DNA of 64,000 nucleotides, taken from contig JANQFZ010000068.1 in assembly GCA_028277605.1 (NCBI GenBank), positions 62,001 to 126,000 on the forward strand. Reading direction: 5' to 3'. The position numbers and the translations under genes are program-made. Origin of the DNA: Vallitaleaceae bacterium. GTDB lineage: Bacteria > Bacillota > Clostridia > Lachnospirales > Vallitaleaceae. Below, one piece after another: positions 35,319-43,135 of the stretch. The notes under the pieces were generated by a model that saw only the letters and a list, made by a program, of their open reading frames with translations, did not search any database and had not been told where the DNA came from. Numbering within the stretch: the stretch's first letter is position 1; each line of letters starts with the position of its first letter.

Positions 35319-37328
35319 ATGGATATCAGTCAATATCTAGAAATATTTATTGAAGAATCAAAGGAACACCTTCAGAGCTTAAATGAATCCTTACTAGAAT
35401 TAGAGAAGGTTCCAGACAATGTTGAATTAATTAATGAAGTGTTTAGAGTAGCACATACCTTAAAAGGTATGGCGGGAACTATGGGATTTAAGCGTATGCA
35501 GAAATTAACCCATGATATGGAAAATGTTTTATCTGAGATTAGAAATGGCAACATTAAAGTCAATTCTGAATTATTAGATGTTTTATTTCGATGTTTAGAT
35601 AACTTAGAGTTTTATATAGACAGTATTATTGACTCAGGCAATGAATCAGCTAAGGATAATCAGGAGCTTCTCCAAAAGCTTAGTCAAATACTTAATAATG
35701 ATGTAGCAGAAAAACAAGTAGCAGCTGCGGTACAGCCGTTAGAAAGCACAGCAGCATCTACTTATGAAAGAAAGCATCTGAATATTACATTTACTGATTA
35801 TGAGAAGAATGCTATCAGTAAGGCTTATGAGCAGAAATTTAATGTTTACAGCTTAACTATATATATTAACAAAAACTGTGTTTTGAAGTCAGCTAGAGCT
35901 TTTATTATTTTTAGAACCCTTGAAAAGTTGGGTCAGGTTATTAAATCCTATCCTATTGTTCAAGATATAGAAGATGAAAAGTTTGAGGATTTCTTTTCCG
36001 TCTGTGTTATAACCAATAGTGACAAAAGTGTATTTTTAAAGGAATTGAATTCTATAGCTGAAGTGGAAGAGGTTCTCATTGACACAGTAAGCATAGAAGA
36101 ACAGGAAGAAATAATAACAACTAACAAAAAGGTACATAATGAAGGGGTTAAGAAAAAGGATACCCTTCAAAAGAATAACAAGCCTAAAACGAATAGAACG
36201 GTTAGAGTTGATATCGAAAGACTAGATACCCTTATGAATTTAGTCAGTGAATTAATTATTATTAAAAATGGATTAGAAACTATTGAAGATGCAAATCAGA
36301 ATTTTATTGAACAGATTGAGTATTTAGAAAGAATAACTACGAATCTGCATGATGCTGTTATGAAGGTTAGAATGGTTCCTATTGAACGAGTTTTTAACCG
36401 TTTCCCAAGATTGATTAGGGATTTATCAAGAAAGCTCGACAAACAGATTCATCTAGCAATGTCAGGTGAAGATACAGAATTGGATAGAACAGTCATAGAC
36501 GAGATAGGTGATCCACTTCTTCATTTATTAAGGAATGCAGCTGATCATGGATTAGAAACTACGCAAACTAGACTAAGAAATGGAAAATCTGAAGAAGGTA
36601 ATGTTTTCTTAAGGGCTTATCAAGATGGTAATAATGTTGTCATAGAAGTAGAGGATGATGGTCAAGGGATAGATTCTGAACTCATCAAATCAAAAGCTAT
36701 TAACAATGGTGTGCTATCTTTAGAAGAAGCAGAAAATTTATCAGAGCAGGATTGTATTGAACTTTTATTTAGACCAAGCTTTAGTACCGTAGACCAAATA
36801 TCGGATGTTTCTGGAAGAGGCGTAGGATTAGATGTTGTTAAGACTAAAATCGAGGCATTAGGCGGTGACATTGAGGTTAAAACAAAGCCTGGCGAGGGTA
36901 GTAAATTCATCATTCGCCTCCCATTATCATTAGCTATAATACAAGCGCTAATGGTTAATATTGGTGAAGAAAAATATGCTATACCATTAAATACCATTCA
37001 AAATATTGAAGATGTTAAATTGAGCGATATTAAATTTGTTCAAAATCAAGAGGTTTATCATTTAAGAGGACATGTTATTCCTATTGTTAGATTAGATAGT
37101 ATATTAGATGTACGTAAAGAAGAAGAGGATAAAGAGTCATTAACCGTTGTTATTGTAAACAAAGGTGAAAAGCAAGCTGGTTTTGTTGTTGACAGTTTAC
37201 TTGGACAGCAGGAAATTGTCATAAAGACACTTGGAAAATATCTTAGCTATATTAAGTTGATTTCAGGAGCAACCATCCTAGGAGACGGTGAAGTTGCACT
37301 TATTCTTGATGTTAATACTTTAGTTTAA
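35319..37328 (+). CDS. cheA: Chemotaxis histidine kinase CheA
   Basis: CheA, 669 residues, is the receptor-coupled kinase. The P1 domain holds the phosphorylated H46 in RVAHTLKGMAGTMGF. A P2-like CheY/CheB docking region covers about 150-265. The P3 dimer helices begin near 295 (VDIERLDTLMNLVSELI). The P4 ATPase has HLLRNAADHGLE, EVEDDGQGID and SGRGVGLDVVKTKI. The P5 CheW-like domain ends the protein. It follows cheB by 2 bp and precedes cheW by 14 bp. Confidence 0.97.
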   Translation: MDISQYLEIFIEESKEHLQSLNESLLELEKVPDNVELINEVFRVAHTLKGMAGTMGFKRMQKLTHDMENVLSEIRNGNIKVNSELLDVLFRCLDNLEFYIDSIIDSGNESAKDNQELLQKLSQILNNDVAEKQVAAAVQPLESTAASTYERKHLNITFTDYEKNAISKAYEQKFNVYSLTIYINKNCVLKSARAFIIFRTLEKLGQVIKSYPIVQDIEDEKFEDFFSVCVITNSDKSVFLKELNSIAEVEEVLIDTVSIEEQEEIITTNKKVHNEGVKKKDTLQKNNKPKTNRTVRVDIERLDTLMNLVSELIIIKNGLETIEDANQNFIEQIEYLERITTNLHDAVMKVRMVPIERVFNRFPRLIRDLSRKLDKQIHLAMSGEDTELDRTVIDEIGDPLLHLLRNAADHGLETTQTRLRNGKSEEGNVFLRAYQDGNNVVIEVEDDGQGIDSELIKSKAINNGVLSLEEAENLSEQDCIELLFRPSFSTVDQISDVSGRGVGLDVVKTKIEALGGDIEVKTKPGEGSKFIIRLPLSLAIIQALMVNIGEEKYAIPLNTIQNIEDVKLSDIKFVQNQEVYHLRGHVIPIVRLDSILDVRKEEEDKESLTVVIVNKGEKQAGFVVDSLLGQQEIVIKTLGKYLSYIKLISGATILGDGEVALILDVNTLV

Positions 37329-37342
37329 TAGGAGGTGTCAAG

Positions 37343-37789
37343 ATGGAAGAGACGACTGCAATTGGCAGCAAACAATTTATTATTGTAAAACTAGGAAAAG
37401 AGTTATATGGTATTGATATCCAATATGTTCTCAATATAGATAGGATGACATCTATTACAAGAGTACCTAAGAGTCCTAGTTACATAAAAGGTGTTATGAA
37501 TCTTAGAGGCGATGTTATTCCTGTTATGAGCTTAAGGCTTAAGTTTAACCTTAATGAAGATTCATACGATAATAACACAAGAATTATTATAATCAAAATA
37601 GAAGGACATCCAATTGGTATTATTGTTGATGCAGTACGAGAGGTAATTGAAATATCAGAAGATAGAATAGAAGTTATAGACAGGGATTCAACTGATGATC
37701 AACACCACTATATTCTTGGCGTAGCAAGAGTTGAATCAGATTTAGTATCTTTACTTAATCTGCAAGGCTTAATAGACTCTATTCGATAA
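37343..37789 (+). CDS. cheW: Chemotaxis coupling protein CheW
   Basis: CheW, 148 residues, bridges receptors and CheA. It has the two SH3-like subdomains, with KELYGIDIQYVLNI, ITRVPKSPSYIKGVMNLRGDVIPVMSLR (the family core, here cited in parts), and IGIIVDAVREVIEI. The start follows GGAGGTG. It is unremarkable in length and position. Confidence 0.96.
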   Translation: MEETTAIGSKQFIIVKLGKELYGIDIQYVLNIDRMTSITRVPKSPSYIKGVMNLRGDVIPVMSLRLKFNLNEDSYDNNTRIIIIKIEGHPIGIIVDAVREVIEISEDRIEVIDRDSTDDQHHYILGVARVESDLVSLLNLQGLIDSIR

Positions 37790-37815
37790 GAATAGAAGAA
37801 AGGATATAGAGGAAT

Positions 37816-38436
37816 ATGTTTTTTGAAGATATCAATAATTATCAATTAGATGTTTTGAAGGAATTAGGGAATATAGGTGCTGGAAATGCTACAACAGCAC
37901 TTTCTCAAATGATTGATAAAAAAATAGATATGGGTATACCCCAAGTCAATATTGTAGAGTTTAAAGATTTGGCTGATGTACTCGGTGGTGCTGAGAATCC
38001 TGTTGTGGGCATTCTTCTCAATGTTGAAGGAAACATCAATGGAATGATGATGTTTGTATTAGAACAACACTCTGCTCATAATTTAGTTAATTTACTAATG
38101 AATAGGGATATTAATGCCTTTGAAGATTTTTCAGAAATGGATTTATCTGCAATCAAAGAAATCGGCAATATTATTTCTGGTGCTTATTTATCTTCATTAT
38201 CTGCTTTAACAAATTTAAAAATAATATCATCTGTTCCATATATGGCAATAGATATGGCAGGAGCTATTCTAAGTGTACCAGCAATAGAATTTGGAAAAGT
38301 AGGGGATCGAGCTTTATTAATTCAGACAGATTTTGGCGAAGGGCAAAATAAAGTCTATGGATACTTTATTTTAATCCCAGATATTGATTCCTATAAAACT
38401 ATCTTGGAATCATTAGGAGTTTCACTTGAACCTTAG
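37816..38436 (+). CDS. cheC: CheY phosphatase CheC
   Basis: CheC, 206 residues, dephosphorylates CheY-P in complex with CheD. The two active-site helices are LDVLKELGNIGAGNATTAL near residue 14 and LSAIKEIGNIISGAYLSSL near 112, each with the essential Glu and Asn. It is thus a second CheY phosphatase beside FliY. Its last 11 bp overlap cheD, coupling translation of the two interacting proteins. Confidence 0.96.
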   Translation: MFFEDINNYQLDVLKELGNIGAGNATTALSQMIDKKIDMGIPQVNIVEFKDLADVLGGAENPVVGILLNVEGNINGMMMFVLEQHSAHNLVNLLMNRDINAFEDFSEMDLSAIKEIGNIISGAYLSSLSALTNLKIISSVPYMAIDMAGAILSVPAIEFGKVGDRALLIQTDFGEGQNKVYGYFILIPDIDSYKTILESLGVSLEP

Positions 38437-38920
38437 GACAAATGTTATTAAGGTTGGTATGGCAGATATGAATGTATGTAAGTCCCCACATATATTAACC
38501 ACACTTGGTTTAGGATCATGCGTTGGTATTGTCTTATATGATCCGGTTACTAAAGTCAGTGGGTTAGCTCATATTATGTTACCAGATAGTACGCAGATAA
38601 AGAACAACTCTAATCAAGCAAAGTTTGCAGATACTGGTGTTAAAAAGCTTATACGTGATATGGTTCACATAGGTGCCAATGAAAAAAGACTGATCGCAAA
38701 ACTAGCTGGTGGAGCACAAATGTTTTCATTTAATACAACCAATGATTTGATGAGAATTGGTGATCGCAATGTTGCTGCATCTAAAAAAATACTAGGCGAG
38801 CAAGGCATTCGAATTTTAGCACAAGATACAGGTAAAAATTATGGTCGCACAATAGAGTTTTATTCTGATAATGGAGAATTGTTAATTAAAACTATGGGAA
38901 AAGAAAAGAAAGTCATTTAG
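38426..38920 (+). CDS. cheD: Chemoreceptor glutamine deamidase CheD
   Basis: CheD, 164 residues, deamidates receptor glutamines and activates CheC. The catalytic Cys is in LGLGSCVGIVLYD near residue 32, and the His in GLAHIMLP near 50. KLAGGAQMF and GRTIEFYSDNGEL are family signatures. The start is TTG 38426, inside cheC, with TAGGAG six bases upstream. ATG codons downstream (MADMN) would cut conserved residues. Confidence 0.95.
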   Translation: MNLRTNVIKVGMADMNVCKSPHILTTLGLGSCVGIVLYDPVTKVSGLAHIMLPDSTQIKNNSNQAKFADTGVKKLIRDMVHIGANEKRLIAKLAGGAQMFSFNTTNDLMRIGDRNVAASKKILGEQGIRILAQDTGKNYGRTIEFYSDNGELLIKTMGKEKKVI

Positions 38921-38935
38921 TCAGAGGATGATCAC

Positions 38936-39205
38936 ATGAAGTTAAAAAATATTGAGATTATTTTAATGCTGGTGGCAGGCATTATCTGTAGTATTATCAG
39001 CTTAATTAATGGAGATACATTGATAGACATGTCTATTAAATTGGTGATTGTATTACTTGTGTTTTTTATCATTGGTCTCATCTTTCAAAAAATAATTAAT
39101 AGAATAATGGAGAAAGCTGAACAAGCAGATAAAGAAAGAGAAAAAGCTGAGTTAGACAAACAAATTGAAAAAATGACTTTTGAACAGGAGAAGGGTATGG
39201 AGTAA
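38936..39205 (+). CDS. Small two-helix membrane protein of the che region
   Basis: This 89-residue protein has two predicted membrane helices (about 7-24 and 32-52) and a highly charged Lys/Glu tail of about 35 residues that should be helical. It is the last gene before the 234-bp gap that precedes the sigma factor. Similar small membrane proteins occur in this slot in Lachnospiraceae-type operons, but I recognise no named family. A role at the basal body or in placing the che array would be a guess. Confidence 0.7.
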   Translation: MKLKNIEIILMLVAGIICSIISLINGDTLIDMSIKLVIVLLVFFIIGLIFQKIINRIMEKAEQADKEREKAELDKQIEKMTFEQEKGME

Positions 39206-39279
39206 ATTTTTATTACAACATCAAGTCATATGTTTTGTGTTATGATTACCATTATCAAATTAATAGAAATAACCGATAT

Positions 39280-39337
39280 AATATATATTAAACTTGACAA
39301 TTGATAGAACGAGTTGTCCATAAGTTTAATATATATT
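39280..39337 (+). promoter_or_regulatory. Long perfect palindrome ahead of the motility sigma factor gene
   Basis: A 16-bp perfect stem (39280-39295 with 39322-39337) continues, after a 3-nt bulge on the right, with GACAA (39296-39300) pairing TTGTC (39314-39318). It lies in the 234-bp gap between the small membrane protein gene and sigD. No T-run follows. TTGACA (39294-39299) lies within it, but no -10 fits at 16-18 bp. It could be an operator, an attenuator or an RNA-processing stem. The rest of the gap shows nothing I can name. Confidence 0.55.
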
Positions 39338-39439
39338 CCTTTATTTTATAGGTCATACAAATTCTAATTACAATTTTTAATTTAATCTATAAGACAATCA
39401 TAGCCGAATGATTTATTTTACAGGAGCATAGACAAAATA

Positions 39440-40207
39440 ATGAAGGATAATAAAACTAAGTTGTGGATAGAATATGCTAAAACTAAAACACCAGAGTTAA
39501 AGGAAAAAATAATAATTGAATATGCCGTGCTAGTGAAGTATGTTGCTGGAAGGCTAAGCATGTATCTAGGCAGTCACGTGGATTATGAAGATCTAGTAGG
39601 CTATGGTGTTTTTGGATTGATTGATGCAATTGATAAGTTTGATATCAACAAAGGTGTCAAATTTGAAACCTATGCCTCCTTGAGAATCAGAGGTGCCATT
39701 TTTGATAACATTAGAAAGATGGACTGGATACCTCGATCCTTACGTAAAAAACAGAAACTGATAGATAAGGCAGAACACAAAATTGAGTTTGAAACAGGTC
39801 GAGAGCCCACAGATAAAGAAATGATTCAAGAACTTAATATTTCAAAAGAAGAGTACTATCAATGGCTTAATCAAACAAAATTGCTTACCTTAACTTCACT
39901 TGAAGAGTTTATAGAACAAGGTACTGAATATAAGATTAAATCACTGAATAAGAGCAATACTCATCAGCCTGAAGAAGCTGCTATGAAAAACGAACTGAAA
40001 TCAATGATAGCTGATGCAATAGACAAACTAACGGACAAGGAAAAAACTGTTATAACACTGTATTATTATGAAGAACTAACTTTAAAAGAAATAAGTAGTA
40101 TTCTAAGTGTTTCAGAATCTAGAATATCACAGCTTCACACTAAAGCTTTGAGTAAGATGAAGAAAATCCTTGGATCCTATATTACAATTCTAACTCGTAA
40201 TGTTTAA
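39440..40207 (+). CDS. sigD: FliA/WhiG-family motility sigma factor
   Basis: This RNA polymerase sigma-28 family factor, 255 residues, is expected to drive late flagellar and chemotaxis genes. Region 2 has YGVFGLIDAIDKFD and KFETYASLRIRGAIFDNIRKMDW. Region 3 has RKKQKLIDKAEHKIE, and region 4 the helix-turn-helix LTLKEISSILSVSESRISQLHTKAL, quoted here in parts. The start follows CAGGAG at a rather long 12 bases. It lies behind an unusual palindrome in a 234-bp gap, so it may be transcribed both from the long operon and locally. FlgM, its usual anti-sigma factor, is not in the window. Confidence 0.94.
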   Translation: MKDNKTKLWIEYAKTKTPELKEKIIIEYAVLVKYVAGRLSMYLGSHVDYEDLVGYGVFGLIDAIDKFDINKGVKFETYASLRIRGAIFDNIRKMDWIPRSLRKKQKLIDKAEHKIEFETGREPTDKEMIQELNISKEEYYQWLNQTKLLTLTSLEEFIEQGTEYKIKSLNKSNTHQPEEAAMKNELKSMIADAIDKLTDKEKTVITLYYYEELTLKEISSILSVSESRISQLHTKALSKMKKILGSYITILTRNV

Positions 40208-40221
40208 GGTATGGTGATAAA

Positions 40222-41613
40222 ATGGGAAATAACAATAATAAGGATAAGCTGTTTTCAATTCAGCTATCGCAGGATAAGTTAAAAGCTTTTATACATTTTT
40301 TTCAGCCTGAAGAGGGTGAAGAGCTAAGTTTAGAGGCTATTCAACAATTGCTAAAAAAAATGAATATTGTATATGGGGTAAAAACTGATGTTTTAGAGGA
40401 ACTTATAAAAAAACATGAGTTTTATAAAGATTATTTAGTTGCAGAAGGCAAGCCTTCGATACTTGGAAAGGATGCTGAAATAGAATATCTTTTTCCTACT
40501 GAATTAGATTGCAGGCCTCAACGCATGGAAGATGGTTCAGTGGATTATCATCAGTTAAATCTTCTTGCTAGAGTGGAACGTGGAAAGGTAATTACACAGT
40601 TGATTCCTGAAATTGAAGGCGAGGATGGTATGAATGTCCTTGGGCAGGAAATAAGAGCACCTAAGCCAAAAACTAAAAAACTGCGCTTTGGAAAGAACGT
40701 CAAAGTTTCTCAGGATGGACTAGGATTAATAGCAGCAAAGAACGGTCATGTTAAGCTCGAAAAAGACAAAGTGGTCGTCTATGATTATTTTGAAGTTAAT
40801 TCTAATGTCGATAGTTCAACAGGTGATATTCAGTTTGACGGTACGGTCATTATTAATGGTAACGTTCTCACTGGATTTTCCATATCGGCAACAGATATTG
40901 AAGTTTATGGTGTTGTTGAAGGAGCAACGTTAAGAGCAAAAGGCAATGTAACTGTGAGTAGAGGCATAAGGGGTATGGGTAAATGTTTTATAAAGGCAGA
41001 TGGTAATATTGGTGCAAAGTACATAGAAAACAGTGAAGTTATCTCAGGTGGGCGTATTGTAAGCGAAGCAATATTGCATAGTTTTGTATCTGCCAAAGAA
41101 GAAATCATTGTAGATGGAAAGAAAGGTATGATTTCGGGTGGTGATGTGCGTTCTGGAATTCAGGTAGAAGCCAAAATACTAGGATCCCATATGGGAACGA
41201 TTACAAATATTGATGTTGGTGTAGATCCAAAGTTACTGGATGAATATAACGAAATAACTCAGCTAGTCGATAAAAGCAGAGCCGAGGTTCATAAATTGGG
41301 GCAGGTCATAACACTATTAAATAAAAAAAAGATGACGGATGGTGATCTGGATTCTGATAAGCAGAAAATGTTAGTCTCTGCAACAAGAAATAAAATTCTT
41401 ACAAGTAATGAACTTTCTAAAAATGAAAAGAGATTAGAAGAGATTATGGATTGGCTTAAGCATAAGAATAATGGAAAAGTTAAAATAATGGGAAGTGCTT
41501 ATCCGGGTGTTAGAGTAACCATTGGTAATGTTAAATATTATGTGAGAGAAGAAATTAAGTACTGTACACTTTATCAGGATGGTGCAGATATTAAGCTTGG
41601 TAGCTATCAATAG
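40222..41613 (+). CDS. fapA: Flagellar assembly protein A (DUF342/FapA family)
   Basis: This 463-residue protein is of the DUF342/FapA family. The N-terminal part (about 1-90) is alpha/beta. The centre, roughly 90-330, is a beta-helix-like polymerising domain, with repeated VxVxGxVxxG patterns such as IQFDGTVIINGNV and IEVYGVVEGATLRAKGNVTV. A coiled coil follows near 345-415, and a short C-terminal beta domain ends the protein. FapA has been linked to polar flagellar assembly in Vibrio, but the mechanism is unsettled. Its position after the motility sigma factor is common in Clostridia. Confidence 0.85.
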   Translation: MGNNNNKDKLFSIQLSQDKLKAFIHFFQPEEGEELSLEAIQQLLKKMNIVYGVKTDVLEELIKKHEFYKDYLVAEGKPSILGKDAEIEYLFPTELDCRPQRMEDGSVDYHQLNLLARVERGKVITQLIPEIEGEDGMNVLGQEIRAPKPKTKKLRFGKNVKVSQDGLGLIAAKNGHVKLEKDKVVVYDYFEVNSNVDSSTGDIQFDGTVIINGNVLTGFSISATDIEVYGVVEGATLRAKGNVTVSRGIRGMGKCFIKADGNIGAKYIENSEVISGGRIVSEAILHSFVSAKEEIIVDGKKGMISGGDVRSGIQVEAKILGSHMGTITNIDVGVDPKLLDEYNEITQLVDKSRAEVHKLGQVITLLNKKKMTDGDLDSDKQKMLVSATRNKILTSNELSKNEKRLEEIMDWLKHKNNGKVKIMGSAYPGVRVTIGNVKYYVREEIKYCTLYQDGADIKLGSYQ

Positions 41614-41624
41614 GAGGGTAAAGG

Positions 41625-41930
41625 ATGTCATTAAAACCTTTAGATATGCAGGTTATGATTCCTAAGACGCAAGAAATAGCACAACTTAATCATCTAAGAC
41701 AACAGCAAGGGCACTTAAATCAGAATCAAATTCATCATACAATGAGTCAAACCGTACAAAAAGAAATAAAAAATGTCAATAAACCCAATGAGAAAGAACA
41801 AGCATTTTCTAAATTTGATGCTAAAGAAGAGGGGAAAAATGCTTATCATCAAACACCTCATCAAAAGAAAAAGAAAGAGATGCCAAAGAAGAAAACACTC
41901 AAAACTAATAGAATAGATATAAGAATTTAA
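41625..41930 (+). CDS. Small basic protein of unknown function
   Basis: A 101-residue, highly polar, Gln/Lys/His-rich protein that is probably disordered except for a short N-terminal segment (PLDMQVMIPKTQEIAQ). The C-terminus is strongly basic (QKKKKEMPKKK). It has a good TAGGAGGG ribosome site, 12 bp after fapA, and overlaps nothing. A short protein with the same opening is commonly found beside fapA in related Clostridia, as far as I recall, but no function is known. It is real by ribosome site and context rather than by homology I can name. Confidence 0.65.
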   Translation: MSLKPLDMQVMIPKTQEIAQLNHLRQQQGHLNQNQIHHTMSQTVQKEIKNVNKPNEKEQAFSKFDAKEEGKNAYHQTPHQKKKKEMPKKKTLKTNRIDIRI

Positions 41931-41945
41931 AGGGGAAACAAATGC

Positions 41946-42437
41946 ATGGAAGCAATAGAGATCACTATTTTTATTATGTTCGTGATAGGCATAGCTTTTA
42001 TTATCATGAGTTTTATTGTGAAAGAGCGAATTCAAACTGTAAACACTATAATACCTTCAGTGTCTGCTAAAACCCAAGATTCTATGGATGCGTTTGATGC
42101 TGTTTCAAAAGAAGTTAATGGAAAAATAATGGAGCTAAATGATTATACAGACTTTGTTCATAAAGAAATGGAAAACAAGCATAAAGAGCTTCTGTTTTTG
42201 TATCAACTCATTAGCGAAAAAGAAAAAGACATAACCTCAGACGATGTTAAGCAATTAAAAACCCACGTAAAAGAGACTCTAAAGCCTAAGCGTCAAAAAA
42301 TATCCCTTAATGAAGGAAATAACCACAACAAAGCAATTATTAGTTTGTATCAACAAGGGTATAACGTTACTGAAATAGCAAAAAAGTTATCTATTGGAAA
42401 AGGAGAAGTTAAATTAGTAATCGACTTATTTAGATGA
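41946..42437 (+). CDS. DUF6115-like membrane-anchored protein with C-terminal helix-turn-helix
   Basis: This 163-residue protein begins with a membrane helix (about 5-26), continues with a charged helical coiled segment (about 40-100), and ends with NKAIISLYQQGYNVTEIAKK then LSIGKGEVKLVIDLF. That end has the shape of a resolvase-like helix-turn-helix. The arrangement suggests a membrane-tethered DNA-binding or scaffold protein. I believe it belongs to DUF6115, found near fapA in Clostridia. Its last 4 bases overlap the ATG of the upstream-extended next frame. No function is established. Confidence 0.7.
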   Translation: MEAIEITIFIMFVIGIAFIIMSFIVKERIQTVNTIIPSVSAKTQDSMDAFDAVSKEVNGKIMELNDYTDFVHKEMENKHKELLFLYQLISEKEKDITSDDVKQLKTHVKETLKPKRQKISLNEGNNHNKAIISLYQQGYNVTEIAKKLSIGKGEVKLVIDLFR

Positions 42438-42448
42438 GGTGCTTGCAT

Positions 42449-42985
42449 ATGACTAAAAAATACTTTTTTAGAGGTTTAGGTGTGGGGATAATAGCAGCAA
42501 CAGCTGTTTTTTTTATCATGATACGTTTTAATGATAATGAAAACAAATCTGTATCCTATAGTCAAAATGAAATCATTGAGAGAGCAAAAAAACTAGGAAT
42601 GATATTTGTCAGTGAAGTAAAACCTAATAAAGAAAGCATTTTTACAGAAAACGAAATCATAAGAAAAGCAAAAAGTCTAGGGATGATTTATCCTGAGGAA
42701 GCAGAAGTACAAGAGAAAGAGATTAATGCAAACAATGAAAATATGGATACTATAAAAAACTCCAAAGATAGATTAGAGAATACAATAGAAATCACCATAC
42801 CTTTAGGAGCTTCATCAGAAGAAATAGCACAACTATTATTTGAACATAATGTCATAGATAATATGAAGACTTTTAATTCTTATATTTATAAAAAAGGTTA
42901 CTCTAAAAAATTACCCTATGGTACCTATACATTCACTGAATCAATGACTATAGAGGACGTTATTCAGATATTTAGAAAACAATGA
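42449..42985 (+). CDS. MltG/YceG-like protein lacking the catalytic domain
   Basis: This 178-residue protein has one membrane helix (about 8-26). Two imperfect repeats follow (NEIIERAKKLGMIF near 41 and NEIIRKAKSLGMIY near 68), then a polar linker. The C-terminal domain, about 112-178, resembles the LysM-like N-terminal part of MltG: IPLGASSEEIAQLL, VIDNMKTFNSYIYKKG, LPYGTYTFTESMTIEDVI. The catalytic transglycosylase region of MltG (about 200 further residues) is absent, so it should not cut glycan. ATG 42449 follows GAGGT at eight bases; the frame start at 42434 overlaps the previous gene. Role unknown, possibly peptidoglycan or divisome binding. Confidence 0.7.
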   Translation: MTKKYFFRGLGVGIIAATAVFFIMIRFNDNENKSVSYSQNEIIERAKKLGMIFVSEVKPNKESIFTENEIIRKAKSLGMIYPEEAEVQEKEINANNENMDTIKNSKDRLENTIEITIPLGASSEEIAQLLFEHNVIDNMKTFNSYIYKKGYSKKLPYGTYTFTESMTIEDVIQIFRKQ

Positions 42986-43005
42986 AATTCAAGTATTAAA
43001 ACTAC

Positions 43006-43034
43006 TTGCCTATTGAGAGGGTTTATGATATACT
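43006..43034 (+). promoter_or_regulatory. SigmaA-type promoter of the rpsB-tsf unit
   Basis: TTGCCT (43006-43011) and TATACT (43029-43034) are spaced by 17 bp. Transcription would start near 43041, at the base of the structured leader. Confidence 0.7.
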
Positions 43035-43040
43035 ATCACT

Positions 43041-43125
43041 CGTGAAAATACACGCATCTAGATTTTTAGAAGGGTGCCAAACGGTCTTTTAAAAAGATGA
43101 GAGATGCGGAAGCATAACCAAATGG
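43041..43125 (+). promoter_or_regulatory. Structured mRNA leader of rpsB, candidate autoregulatory site
   Basis: The predicted leader opens with a CGTG/CACG hairpin (43041-43044 with 43051-43054). A two-part stem follows. GCATCT (43054-43059) pairs with AGATGC (43102-43107), enclosing a 10-bp stem of 43063-43072 with 43086-43095 whose 13-nt loop is GGTGCCAAACGGT. The rpsB ribosome site lies just after. Ribosomal protein leaders often bind the encoded protein to shut off translation; here this is inference from structure and position. Confidence 0.55.
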
Positions 43126-43135
43126 AGGTAAGTCA

